The position numbers were made by a program, and so were the translations under genes. A DNA stretch of 14,351 nt. Source: JACDAN01 sp036380355 (GTDB lineage Bacteria > Actinomycetota > Thermoleophilia > Gaiellales > Gaiellaceae). Below, in pieces: positions 1 to 6,247 of this stretch; the first letter of the stretch is position 1; every line of letters begins with the position of its first letter. The stretch covers positions 1 to 14,351 of the forward strand of contig DASVEW010000004.1 in NCBI GenBank assembly GCA_036380355.1. Reading direction: 5' to 3'. The notes beneath the pieces are model-generated. The model saw only the letters and a list, made by a program, of their open reading frames with translations, did no database searches and was not told where the DNA came from.

Positions 1-123
1 CTCTTCGGCGGCGCCGGCCGGGACATGCTTGTCGTGCGCGACGGCCGTCGCGGCAACGACCGCGTGGTCGGCGGCCCCGGGCCCGACCGCTGCCGCACGG
101 ACCACGTACGGGTCTGTCCGTAG
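1..123 (+). CDS. C-terminal end of a calcium-binding-repeat-like protein (partial)
   Basis: The window opens inside a reading frame that runs 40 codons to a TAG at 121-123. The visible residues include LFGGAGRDML and RVVGGPGPDRC, spaced glycine/aspartate turns resembling the GGxGxDxL nonapeptides of RTX/hemolysin-type calcium-binding repeats, and the tail ends in VRVCP. Such repeats usually form a calcium-loaded beta-roll in secreted proteins. Only one or two degenerate repeats are present, so the family call rests on a short stretch; the catalytic or adhesive part, if any, is outside the window. Confidence 0.55.
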   Translation, partial: LFGGAGRDMLVVRDGRRGNDRVVGGPGPDRCRTDHVRVCP

Positions 124-229
124 TCTTCGGCCGGTGGACCGCGACGAGACGGGGCGGCGCCGCCGCTGATCGAGCGCGTCCGCGCGCGCCAGGAGCGGCA
201 CCGGGAGCGCCGAGCAGGCGGTCGAACAG

Positions 230-337
230 GTGACCCATGGGAGCCCGGTGCGCCGGGCGCTGCTGCTCGGCGCCCTCGCCGCCGCCGCCGTCGTCGTGAT
301 GGTGGTGTTCTGGGACGTCTCGTACTTCCCCGGCTAG
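230..337 (+). CDS. possible small single-pass membrane protein, perhaps frameshifted
   Basis: A GTG at 230 opens 35 codons ending in TAG at 335-337. The peptide has a basic start (HGSPVRRA), one hydrophobic helix rich in Leu, Ala and Val, and a short outer tail WDVSYFPG. Upstream the same frame is closed by a TGA at 167. A neighbouring frame over about 166-210 encodes a charged segment (LIERVRARQERHRERR) of the sort that often precedes such a helix. It may therefore be a longer protein broken by frameshifts, or simply a short membrane peptide. No clear ribosome binding site is visible. Function unknown. Confidence 0.3.
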   Translation: MTHGSPVRRALLLGALAAAAVVVMVVFWDVSYFPG

Positions 338-361
338 CCGTCTCCCTTTCGGCGGTGGGGC

Positions 362-367
362 TAAGAT
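362..367 (+). promoter_or_regulatory. -10 element for the 374 gene, leaderless spacing
   Basis: TAAGAT matches the TANNNT -10 pattern and lies 6 bases before the GTG at 374, so transcription would start at or next to the start codon. No convincing -35 box is seen. Confidence 0.4.
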
Positions 368-373
368 GGGCCC

Positions 374-604
374 GTGGGCTGGCTCTGGATCGCATTGCTC
401 GCCTGCGCCGTGGCAGTGCTCGTCGCGGCCGAGTGGCCGAGGCTCTCACCGCGGCTCGGCATGGAAGGCCGCCGCCGGCGGGCCCGTGAGCGGCGCAAGT
501 CGAATCTCCGCGTGCTCCGGCCGGAGGACGACGATTTCGCCGCGAGCGTGGAGCGCGACCTGGCGCAGCTCCCGACGACCAAGGAGCGGGACCGGAAGCC
601 CTAG
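374..604 (+). CDS. small membrane-anchored protein, unknown function
   Basis: 76 residues. An N-terminal hydrophobic helix (about residues 2-20, WLWIALLACAVAVLVAA) is followed by a very basic segment (RRRRARERRK) and an acidic C-terminal part (RPEDDDFAASVERDLAQL). This suggests a signal-anchor with a short soluble tail; the positive charges after the helix favour a cytoplasmic tail. The GTG at 374 is chosen because it directly begins the hydrophobic segment and sits 6 bases after a -10-like TAAGAT; there is no Shine-Dalgarno site. Its TAG stop overlaps the TAG of the convergent protease gene within one CTAG. I do not recognise the family. Confidence 0.55.
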   Translation: MGWLWIALLACAVAVLVAAEWPRLSPRLGMEGRRRRARERRKSNLRVLRPEDDDFAASVERDLAQLPTTKERDRKP

Positions 605-3048
605 CGGACGGTGAACGCCGTGTCGAGCAGGGTCGTGTTCGGCAGGATCCGCAGCGTGTTCTCCATGTTCTTCGCCTCCTGGTGGTCGGAGACCTGGAGC
701 AGGACACGATGACGGCCCGCTGAGAGCCGGCCGACCGGGACGGTGATCGTCATGCTGTTCCGGCTTGACGAGTACGTCGGCGTCCGGCTCGTGCCCGCGA
801 CGGCGGCGAAGATCGACCTCGGGTCGAGCCCCGCGCCCCTGTCCGTCGCCCGGAACCGGAGCGTCCCGCCCGACCGCACTGAGCGGGTGAGCAGGCGGAC
901 GCTCGGCCGCGTCTCGTCGCCGATCCAGAAGCGGAACGTGAACCGACCCGCTCCGGCGCGGGTGGTGCTGTCGAAGACGACGTGGTACGTGCCGGCGGCC
1001 GGCCGGATCACCGACACGATCGGCGCCGGCTCGAGGAACGTCGGCAGGTACGGGTTCGTGTTCAGCGGAAGGGCCGTCGGGCCGGCCTGACGGTTCTCGT
1101 CTCCGGCCAGCACGATCCGCGGCTGAACCCGCACGCCCCGTCCCCGCTCGAGGATCGCCACGCCGAAGTTGGCGGCCGGGCGCCGCAGCCGGACGCGGAA
1201 GACCTGCTCGGGGCCGCGCAGGACGCGGTCGACCCCGCTCTCGGTCGGGTTCTCCGGATAGCGGTACACGGAGACCAGCGCACGGCGACCGCGGGTGTTT
1301 CCCCGGTAGGTGCCGGTGCGGGCGAGCGGTCGGGCACGATGCAGGCCGAGGCGCGGAGCGGTGACGCGGCCCCAGAACGGGATCTTGCGCGTCTCGCCGC
1401 CCCGGGAGAGCACGACGAAGCCGTTCACCTCTCCGAGTCGGCGTGATGCCCGGAGCCGGACGACCAGCGTGCCCGGGACGGACACGCCTCCGGGGACCGA
1501 GAGCGCTCGTGGAGCGCTCACCGTCCACTGACCTGCGCCGCCTCCTGCGTCCGTGAGTGAGACGCGGGCCGCGACGCTCCGGCCGCGACGCACGAGACCG
1601 AACGAGACGGCCGTCGGGGAGGCGAAGACGAGGGGGTTGTCGGCACGGGCGAGGTCGACGAAGCCGCCGCCTCCGCGCGTCGTGGACGCCGTGCCTCGAG
1701 CCTCGCGCGCCGTCTGCCCCGTCGTCGTGAGCGCGGACTTCACCTGCGCCGGTGTCCACGTCGGATGGCGCTGGAGGAGCAGAGCGGCCGCGCCGGCGAC
1801 GTGCGGAGCCGCCATGCTCGTCCCGCTCAGCAGCTGCCACAGGCCCTCCCGCGCCGGCGCCGCGGAGAGGATGTTGACGCCCGGAGCGGAGACCTCCGGC
1901 TTCAGCCTCAGCGACAGCGGCGTCGGGCCGGCCGACGAGAAGCTCGCCATCTGCCGGCCGACCGTCGTCGCACCGACGGTGATCGCCGATGAGGCAGACC
2001 CGGGCGAGGACACGGATCCCCGTCCGAACCCGCCGAAGTCGTTCCCGGCCGAGATCGTCGAGACGACGCCTGCGGCCGAGGCCCCCTCGATCGCGCGCAC
2101 GACGAGATCACGGCTCGGCGCGATCTCCGGCTCGCCGATCGAGAGGTTGATGACGTCCATGCCGTCCTGGACCGCCGCCTCGATCGCCGCGGCGATCTCG
2201 GGCGAGTTCCCGTCCAAACCGACGTTGGCGGCCGTCGGCACCGTGAGAACGCGGTAGTTCCCGATGTGCGCCCGCGGCGCGACGCCCGAAAGGCTCACGC
2301 GGCCGCCGCCCACGGTCACCTGCGTCCCGTTGTTCCCGGCTGCGATTCCCGCGACGTGTGTCGCGTGCTCGGACTCGTCCGGATTCAGCGGCAACTCGGC
2401 GTAGCGGGCGCGCGGCGCCGGGGGTGGGAACGCTCGAGCCGCGATGACCTTGGCCGTCGTGTAGGCGGCCTGGCCCTTCGGGAAGCCTGGCGGCATCGTG
2501 TAGCCGGCCGGATCGAAGAACGGATGCCGGTGGTCGACGCCGTCGTCGATGATCGCGATCTTCATCCCCTGGCCCGCGGTCGGGAGCCCCGGGCCCCAGA
2601 GGGCGGGAGCGCCGATCGCCGACGGGCTGCGGTCGAGCTGGGCCCGGTACCGCGAGCTCCTGTGCACCGCCGCGACGCCCTCGACCTGCTCGAGCCTGGC
2701 GACAGCTTCGGCCGGGAGGACCACGGCCAGCGCGTTCAGCACGACGCGGTAGCGCCAGCGGATCTGGGCCGAGGGGACGGCGTCGGCGATCCGGCCGGCG
2801 ACCTGCTCCTGCTCGACCCGGAGGCGGGTCAGGCGGGCGAGCGTCGCGCGGGCGTCGAGGTCGATGCGGCTGCCCGAGCGGGGGAGACCCGACCGGGCGG
2901 CCGCGGGCGAGCGGAGCTCGACCACCACCTGCACGATGCCGTCGGCCGGCGCCGCCGCGGGCGGGCGTGCGGAGGCAAGCGCGGGCAGCGCCGCCAGAAG
3001 CAAGACCCCGAGAAAAGCCGCGCGTCTCAGACGCGGAATCGTACGCAT
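601..3048 (-). CDS. secreted subtilisin-like serine protease (peptidase S8)
   Basis: 815 residues from the ATG at 3048. Residues 1 to about 28 form a Sec signal peptide (basic MRTIPRLRR, Leu/Ala core, ALASA cleavage region). A propeptide resembling inhibitor I9 follows, to about residue 140. The catalytic domain shows Asp168 in IIDDGVDHRH, His228 in SEHATHVAGIAAG, oxyanion Asn336 in SAGND and Ser411 in SGTSMAAPHVAG, so the triad is complete. The usual HGTH motif reads HATH. After about residue 450 comes a long region with beta-type, Thr/Arg-rich sequence, probably accessory domains for substrate or wall contact. The family hydrolyses proteins outside the cell after prodomain removal. The start gives a clean signal peptide, but no ribosome binding site is seen; upstream in-frame starts would run into the tRNA promoter on the other strand. 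Confidence 0.93.
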   Translation of the reverse strand: MRTIPRLRRAAFLGVLLLAALPALASARPPAAAPADGIVQVVVELRSPAAARSGLPRSGSRIDLDARATLARLTRLRVEQEQVAGRIADAVPSAQIRWRYRVVLNALAVVLPAEAVARLEQVEGVAAVHRSSRYRAQLDRSPSAIGAPALWGPGLPTAGQGMKIAIIDDGVDHRHPFFDPAGYTMPPGFPKGQAAYTTAKVIAARAFPPPAPRARYAELPLNPDESEHATHVAGIAAGNNGTQVTVGGGRVSLSGVAPRAHIGNYRVLTVPTAANVGLDGNSPEIAAAIEAAVQDGMDVINLSIGEPEIAPSRDLVVRAIEGASAAGVVSTISAGNDFGGFGRGSVSSPGSASSAITVGATTVGRQMASFSSAGPTPLSLRLKPEVSAPGVNILSAAPAREGLWQLLSGTSMAAPHVAGAAALLLQRHPTWTPAQVKSALTTTGQTAREARGTASTTRGGGGFVDLARADNPLVFASPTAVSFGLVRRGRSVAARVSLTDAGGGAGQWTVSAPRALSVPGGVSVPGTLVVRLRASRRLGEVNGFVVLSRGGETRKIPFWGRVTAPRLGLHRARPLARTGTYRGNTRGRRALVSVYRYPENPTESGVDRVLRGPEQVFRVRLRRPAANFGVAILERGRGVRVQPRIVLAGDENRQAGPTALPLNTNPYLPTFLEPAPIVSVIRPAAGTYHVVFDSTTRAGAGRFTFRFWIGDETRPSVRLLTRSVRSGGTLRFRATDRGAGLDPRSIFAAVAGTSRTPTYSSSRNSMTITVPVGRLSAGRHRVLLQVSDHQEAKNMENTLRILPNTTLLDTAFTVR

Positions 3049-3078
3049 CGCGCGTAAGGAAACTCGGAAGACGGTGGC

Positions 3079-3084
3079 TACAAT
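3079..3084 (+). promoter_or_regulatory. -10 element of the tRNA-Leu gene
   Basis: TACAAT lies 10 bases upstream of the mature tRNA 5' end, which would leave a leader of only a few bases. A -35 box is not obvious. Confidence 0.45.
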
Positions 3085-3094
3085 GGCCGTCCGC

Positions 3095-3178
3095 GCGGAT
3101 GTGGCGGAATTGGTAGACGCGCACGGTTCAGGTCCGTGTGGGGGCAACCCCGTGGAGGTTCAAGTCCTCTCATCCGCA
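3095..3178 (+). tRNA. tRNA-Leu (anticodon CAG)
   Basis: 84 bases fold as a class II tRNA. The acceptor stem is GCGGATG paired with CATCCGC, with discriminator A at 3178. The anticodon stem CACGG/CCGTG encloses loop TTCAGGT, with anticodon CAG at 3129-3131, reading CTG. A long variable arm (GGGG-GCAA-CCCC) is typical of leucine tRNAs, and the T-loop is TTCAAGT. CCA is not encoded. CTG is a main leucine codon in such GC-rich genomes. The 3' halves of leucine tRNA genes are common integration sites, and a recombinase remnant lies about 440 bases downstream. Confidence 0.97.
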
Positions 3179-3229
3179 TAGCCAGATCAGGCGGTCTCAT
3201 GGCCCGATCGTGGCCCAAACGAACGCAGA

Positions 3230-3676
3230 ATGCCGTTTCCAGACTTCCTCATCGGGCCTGGGCTCAAGGTTCTCGGGTGGGCACGCGAGCGTCACCAGTC
3301 GCGACGTCGCGTGAAGCTGACGGTTCACCGTGCTGACCTGCAAGGCCCAATGGCGGCCGTCGGAGGTGGACCGGTCATCTCAATGACGACGGACAGCTAC
3401 TTCATCACAATCACGAATGCTTCTCGCGATCGCGACATCGTCGTTACCCACGTATGGCTCGAGACTGACCCGCCCGTACACGTGCATGACCGGGACCTTC
3501 CGGTGCGCCTCAAATACTCGGCGCCGTGGGAGACGCACGTGCCCGTAAGCAAGGTGCCAGCTGAACCGGCGGACGTACCCTGGCTCACGCGGTGCCAGCT
3601 CTCTCCCGATGACAAGGTCGTCAAGTCCCGGCCCCGTCGAAACGTCCCTCCGTTTGGGACCGTTCCGCGCGGTTGA
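3230..3676 (+). CDS. conserved-looking hypothetical protein
   Basis: 148 residues from ATG 3230. The N-terminus (MPFPDFLIGPGLKVLGWARER) is moderately hydrophobic then basic, perhaps a membrane anchor. The rest looks like a compact beta-rich domain with FITITNASRDRDIVVTHVW, WETHVPVSKVP and the tail SRPRRNVPPFGTVPRG. I recall similar unnamed proteins ending in a VVKSR...VPPxG pattern but know no function. Base composition is visibly less GC-rich than in the surrounding core genes. No Shine-Dalgarno site is evident. Its 3' end overlaps by about 56 bases the end of the recombinase remnant on the other strand. It lies directly after the tRNA and may be cargo of a decayed element. Confidence 0.6.
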   Translation: MPFPDFLIGPGLKVLGWARERHQSRRRVKLTVHRADLQGPMAAVGGGPVISMTTDSYFITITNASRDRDIVVTHVWLETDPPVHVHDRDLPVRLKYSAPWETHVPVSKVPAEPADVPWLTRCQLSPDDKVVKSRPRRNVPPFGTVPRG

Positions 3677-4014
3677 GATCGAAGGCGTCTAGAAGCGCCC
3701 GCTCCCGGTCGTCGGCGTCAGGGGCTAGGTGCCCATAGGTCGCGTCGATCATTGCCAGCGACGTCCCCATCCTCCGTGAAAGGGTGAACAGGTCGACGCC
3801 GGCGGCGAGACTCCACGTCGCGTAGGTGTGGCGCCGCGAACCGCTGGTCCAGCTCGTCGGCGACCGCCTCCACCTCCGCCCACGACGTGAACGGCTGCAC
3901 CTCCGGCCGCTTCGGCTTCGGGTTCTTCACGTACCGGGCCGGGTTCTGGTCGATCCACTGCCACCGCTCCGCCTGCTCGAGCACCTGCCGCAACGCCCGG
4001 AACACGTCATGGCG
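3621..4014 (-). pseudogene. tyrosine recombinase (phage integrase) remnant
   Basis: Two pieces of an integrase lie in different frames. The upstream piece (about 4014-3832) reads FRALRQVLEQAERWQWIDQN, PARYVKNPKPKRPEV and TSWAEVEAVADELDQRF, matching the end of the core-binding domain and the start of the catalytic domain. The downstream piece (about 3833-3621) reads RHTYATWSLAAGVDLFTLSR and MIDATYGHLAPDADDRERAL, ending in TGA at 3621. It holds the HTY box and the likely nucleophilic Tyr (codon at 3735-3737). The middle of the catalytic domain, which should hold the first catalytic Arg and the Lys, is missing, and the frame shifts at the junction around 3830-3838. The N-terminal arm-binding domain is also gone. 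The gene points toward the tRNA-Leu, as integrases of tRNA-inserted elements usually do. It is almost certainly inactive. Confidence 0.85.
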
Positions 4015-4038
4015 CCCACGCCCCGACGAGACAGACGC

Positions 4039-4403
4039 ATGACCAGACACAAGTTCTGCACCACACACGGCTACTACATGGGCGTCCGCTGCCCACCTGC
4101 GAACGAGAACGCAACCGCCGGCCACGCCGCCGAGTGCGAGGCACCGCCGAATACAAGCAAGCGAGAGCAGCAGCCCAACGCCGCGACGGATACCGCTGCA
4201 TCCGATGCGGCGTCTCCAACCGCAAGACCAAGCTTGAGGTGCACCACAAAGACGGAAACCCGCTCAACAACAACCTCGACGACCTCGAAACGCTCTGCTA
4301 CCGACACCACCGCGAGGCCGGAGGGGGCAGGGGCACTGTCGAGACAGCGAGCCGTGTCCATACCGCGCCAAGTTCTCGCGAGAAAAACGTGACGAAGCCG
4401 TAG
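4039..4403 (+). pseudogene. HNH endonuclease with a one-base frameshift
   Basis: From ATG 4039 the first frame reads MTRHKFCTTHGYYMGVRCPP and then turns to unrelated sequence. The next frame continues exactly where expected with CERERNRRPRRRVRG, AAAQRRDGYRCIRCGVSNRK, KLEVHHKDGNPLNNNLDDL and ETLCYRHHREAG, to TAG at 4403. Joining them restores CxxH...CPPC and then the HNH core: CIRC zinc ligands, the HH dyad, the Asn and CYRHH. One base appears lost at about 4096-4098 (CCACC then TGC). The 3' frame alone could start at GTG 4134 and would keep the whole HNH core, so a shortened active product is possible. HNH proteins cut or nick DNA and are common in phages and mobile elements. An in-frame ATG at 4009 is an alternative first start. 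A sequencing error cannot be excluded. Confidence 0.8.
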
Positions 4404-4449
4404 ATGCCGGGGCCGCCCGTTCGCGTAGTCCTATGTAAGAATCGCCGGC

Positions 4450-4454
4450 GGAGG
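4450..4454 (+). promoter_or_regulatory. Shine-Dalgarno site of the 4463 gene
   Basis: GGAGG lies 8 bases before ATG 4463. An AT-rich TATGTAAGAAT at 4432-4442 is a candidate -10 region, but no register gives a clean TANNNT. Confidence 0.55.
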
Positions 4455-4462
4455 CTCGAGCG

Positions 4463-5029
4463 ATGGAATTTACGAATCGCGAGACTTGGACGCTGATTCA
4501 CGGGCTGATCCTGGGGACTCTCTTCCTCCTGGCGTTCGCCGGCGGCCTGGCGGGACTCTGGAGCCTCCGCACCGAGTACGTCACCCCTATGGGTATCACG
4601 GAGCGCGTCCGCCGCCTCAAGATCGGGACCACGACGATGGCGATCGTGGCCTGGGCGACGGTCATCACGGGGACCTGGATCGTCTATCCCTGGTACCGCG
4701 AGTCGCTCGCGGGCGACGATTTCTCGGGCTGCGATGGGGCTCAGGTGCCCGGTGACGAGTGCTCGCCGCGAGACTTCCTGCTCTCGAATAGCTCCGGCAC
4801 GACCGAGGACTGGCACAAGTTCGGCATGGAGTGGAAGGAGCACATCGCGTGGATCTCGCCGATGCTCGCGACTCTTGCCGCCTTCCTCGTCTTCTACTAC
4901 GGGCCCGTGCTAGCCCGCAACAGGACTGCCCGGCTGCTGACCCTCGTGGTCTTCGTCGGCGCGTTCGCGGCCGCTGGGATCGCCGGCCTCTTCGGCGCGC
5001 TGATCACGAAAACGGCGCCTATCACGTGA
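4463..5029 (+). CDS. four-helix membrane protein, unknown function
   Basis: 188 residues with predicted transmembrane helices at about 10-33, 55-76, 127-148 and 157-180. The long loop between helices 2 and 3 carries two Cys (90 and 100) that could form an extracytoplasmic disulfide, and a conserved-looking WHKFGMEWKEHIAW segment. His13 lies in helix 1 and His127 at the start of helix 3; paired membrane histidines can bind heme, but that is speculation here. The start is fixed by a GGAGG 8 bases upstream. It is followed after 10 bases by a second membrane gene with its own GGAG site, so the two form an operon and probably a complex. No family name can be given. Confidence 0.8.
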   Translation: MEFTNRETWTLIHGLILGTLFLLAFAGGLAGLWSLRTEYVTPMGITERVRRLKIGTTTMAIVAWATVITGTWIVYPWYRESLAGDDFSGCDGAQVPGDECSPRDFLLSNSSGTTEDWHKFGMEWKEHIAWISPMLATLAAFLVFYYGPVLARNRTARLLTLVVFVGAFAAAGIAGLFGALITKTAPIT

Positions 5030-5039
5030 TGGAGACGCA

Positions 5040-5396
5040 GTGAGCGAGACGGTCGCTACCAGCGAGCCCAACGAGATCGACCGTCCGACTGGCCCTGTCG
5101 CAGCTGCGGTCCTCGCTGCCGGAATCGGCGCATTCGTCCTCGGGTTGCTCACGACGCTGAGCGAGGCGAGCACCGATGTCCACGACTTCGTTGAGTTCAG
5201 CGACGACGTCGGGCCACTCTCGGGAAAGACGATCCTCGCCGTCGTCGCTTACTTCGGCTCCTGGGCGGTCTTCCACGTTCTCTGGCGCCGGCAGAACCCG
5301 CCACTGAGGTCAATTCTGATCGCAACCGCCGTCCTCATTGGACTCGGGATCCTCGGGACTTTGCCGACCTTCTTCCAGGCTTTCGCCTCGGAGTAG
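5040..5396 (+). CDS. three-helix membrane protein, partner of the 4463 gene
   Basis: 118 residues from GTG 5040, preceded by GGAG at 5031-5034. A polar N-terminus is followed by helices at about 19-40, 63-83 and 91-112. The segment DVGPLSGKTILAVVAYFGSW, followed by FHVLWRR, looks characteristic; I recall unnamed membrane proteins with a similar VGPLSGKT motif in several phyla, but no assigned role. The 10-base gap to the upstream gene implies co-transcription and perhaps subunits of one membrane complex. His48 and His79 lie near helix ends. Function unknown. Confidence 0.78.
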   Translation: MSETVATSEPNEIDRPTGPVAAAVLAAGIGAFVLGLLTTLSEASTDVHDFVEFSDDVGPLSGKTILAVVAYFGSWAVFHVLWRRQNPPLRSILIATAVLIGLGILGTLPTFFQAFASE

Positions 5397-5618
5397 TCGT
5401 CAGTCGTCGGCCGGCGAAAATACCCTCACTTGGCTCTTCCGCAATGCCGAACTCCCGCTCGTCGCACTGGGGCGTTCGATGCTGAAATGCAAGGAGTGCG
5501 GCAGACAGCCGGCCACACCGCGGTGGGGTGTTGAGGGTCAAAGCGCTCGTGCGCCGCTCAGGACCGGGCGGAGAGTCGCGAATCCGCTACTCGCAAAGCG
5601 ACCCCGAGGCCCAAGCCG
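5397..5618. other. gene-poor stretch, no supported gene
   Basis: No convincing complete gene lies between the membrane operon and the DUF2938-like fragment. A plus-strand ATG at 5479 begins with MLKCKECGRQ, which resembles the start of a zinc-ribbon protein but soon loses any pattern. Another plus frame, open after a TGA at 5532, encodes PKPLCHVCGERERGHPHIA from about 5608 and runs over the DUF2938-like fragment on the other strand. These look like debris rather than functional genes. Confidence 0.35.
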
Positions 5619-5981
5619 TTATGCCACGTGTGTGGCGAGCGCGAACGCGGGCACCCGCACATCGCGATCGCGAAGTCCCATGATGCCCTGGCCGCGAGCG
5701 GGGAACATCTGCGCTGCCGTACCGATGGCGGCTTCATGCGGGACTGGCGCCGCCTTCGTGATGTCCTCGTGCGTGAACCGGCCTTTGAGCATGTGCCCAA
5801 TCCAGCGCCCGAGGTTGCCGCTCGGGCCCTTCCCGAGCACGGGCGCAACTATCTCGCGTCCCGCGAGATCCATGACGTAGGTCGCGGGCACTCCGGCCGT
5901 GGCGGCGCCGAGTATCGATGGCGCCTTGACGCGATTAACCGAACGGCGCGGCGCCCGTGGGAGGCGCACAAAGGTGGTCAT
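5619..5981 (-). pseudogene. truncated DUF2938-like membrane protein
   Basis: 120 codons from ATG 5981. Residues about 20-90 read as the N-terminal part of a DUF2938-type protein: AGVPATYVMDLAGREIVAPV as the first helix, then GRWIGHMLKGRFTHEDI and AAPVPHEAAIGTAA. In the family this is followed by more membrane helices. Here the similarity stops at about residue 91 (position 5706) and is replaced by an unrelated non-hydrophobic tail ending DVRVPAFALATHVA. The product lacks most of its membrane helices, so it is probably a broken gene. Its start overlaps the end of the upstream 6135 ORF by 47 bases. The family assignment is from memory of motifs; the function of DUF2938 is unknown. Confidence 0.55.
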
Positions 5982-6135
5982 ACGCTGCCGGCCGCCGCGC
6001 CGCGCCGCGACCTGCGAACTGCCCAGCCATCTCCTCGCAACGCTTTCGCATCTGGAGGCCCGTGCGTCTCAGTACCGGCCTGAGCCCGAATATCGCCGCG
6101 ACGGCCACCAATCCGATGATCGCCTTCTTGATCAT
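5935..6135 (-). CDS. small single-pass membrane protein, unknown
   Basis: 66 residues from ATG 6135, with an AGGTGG ribosome binding site ending 4 bases upstream. MIKKAIIGLVAVAAIFGL is a short N-terminal helix, followed by basic RPVLRRTGLQMRKRCEEMAG and a small-residue tail. Proteins of this shape occur as tiny membrane or membrane-peripheral peptides in actinobacteria. The last 20 or so residues look low in information, so the original C-terminus may be lost. It lies 25 bases after the 6247 ORF and overlaps the DUF2938-like fragment, suggesting a small minus-strand operon. Confidence 0.5.
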   Translation of the reverse strand: MIKKAIIGLVAVAAIFGLRPVLRRTGLQMRKRCEEMAGQFAGRGAARRPAAYDHLCAPPTGAAPFG

Positions 6136-6160
6136 TTGCCCACCTCTCGCTGCGTCGCCA

Positions 6161-6247
6161 TTAGTGGCTGTCCCTGTGAGCGCCCGTCGGCTCAGGCGAA
6201 CCGTTGACCAGCGCTCTCCGGCGCGAAGGTGTACTCCGGGTGTGCAT
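6161..6247 (-). CDS. 28-residue peptide ORF with a strong ribosome binding site
   Basis: On the minus strand GAAGGAGGAGCG directly precedes ATG 6247, one of the best Shine-Dalgarno sequences in the window. The ORF gives MHTRSTPSRRRALVNGSPEP and ends in TAA at 6161 after 28 residues. The peptide is basic and low in complexity, and I recognise no family. A TAGCAT (6274 down to 6269) could be its -10 element. It could be a leader peptide for the 6135 gene, or what is left of a gene whose body was lost. Confidence 0.35.
   Translation of the reverse strand: MHTRSTPSRRRALVNGSPEPTGAHRDSH

Noticed and set aside
446..1840. Long open frame (464 codons) on the minus strand overlapping the protease gene and the 374 gene
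   Set aside because: It is an Arg/Pro/Ala-rich alternate frame of the protease gene without domains; high GC removes stop codons.
3619..3632. TCAAGTCC near 3621 resembling the tRNA T-loop region, as a possible attachment site repeat
   Set aside because: Only 8 bases match and the context differs; too short to call a direct repeat of the tRNA end.
3718..4125. Reading the integrase fragment as a complete 135-residue gene starting at 4125
   Set aside because: Residues before about 4014 are unrelated to integrases and overlap the HNH gene antisense; residues after about 3832 are out of the integrase frame.
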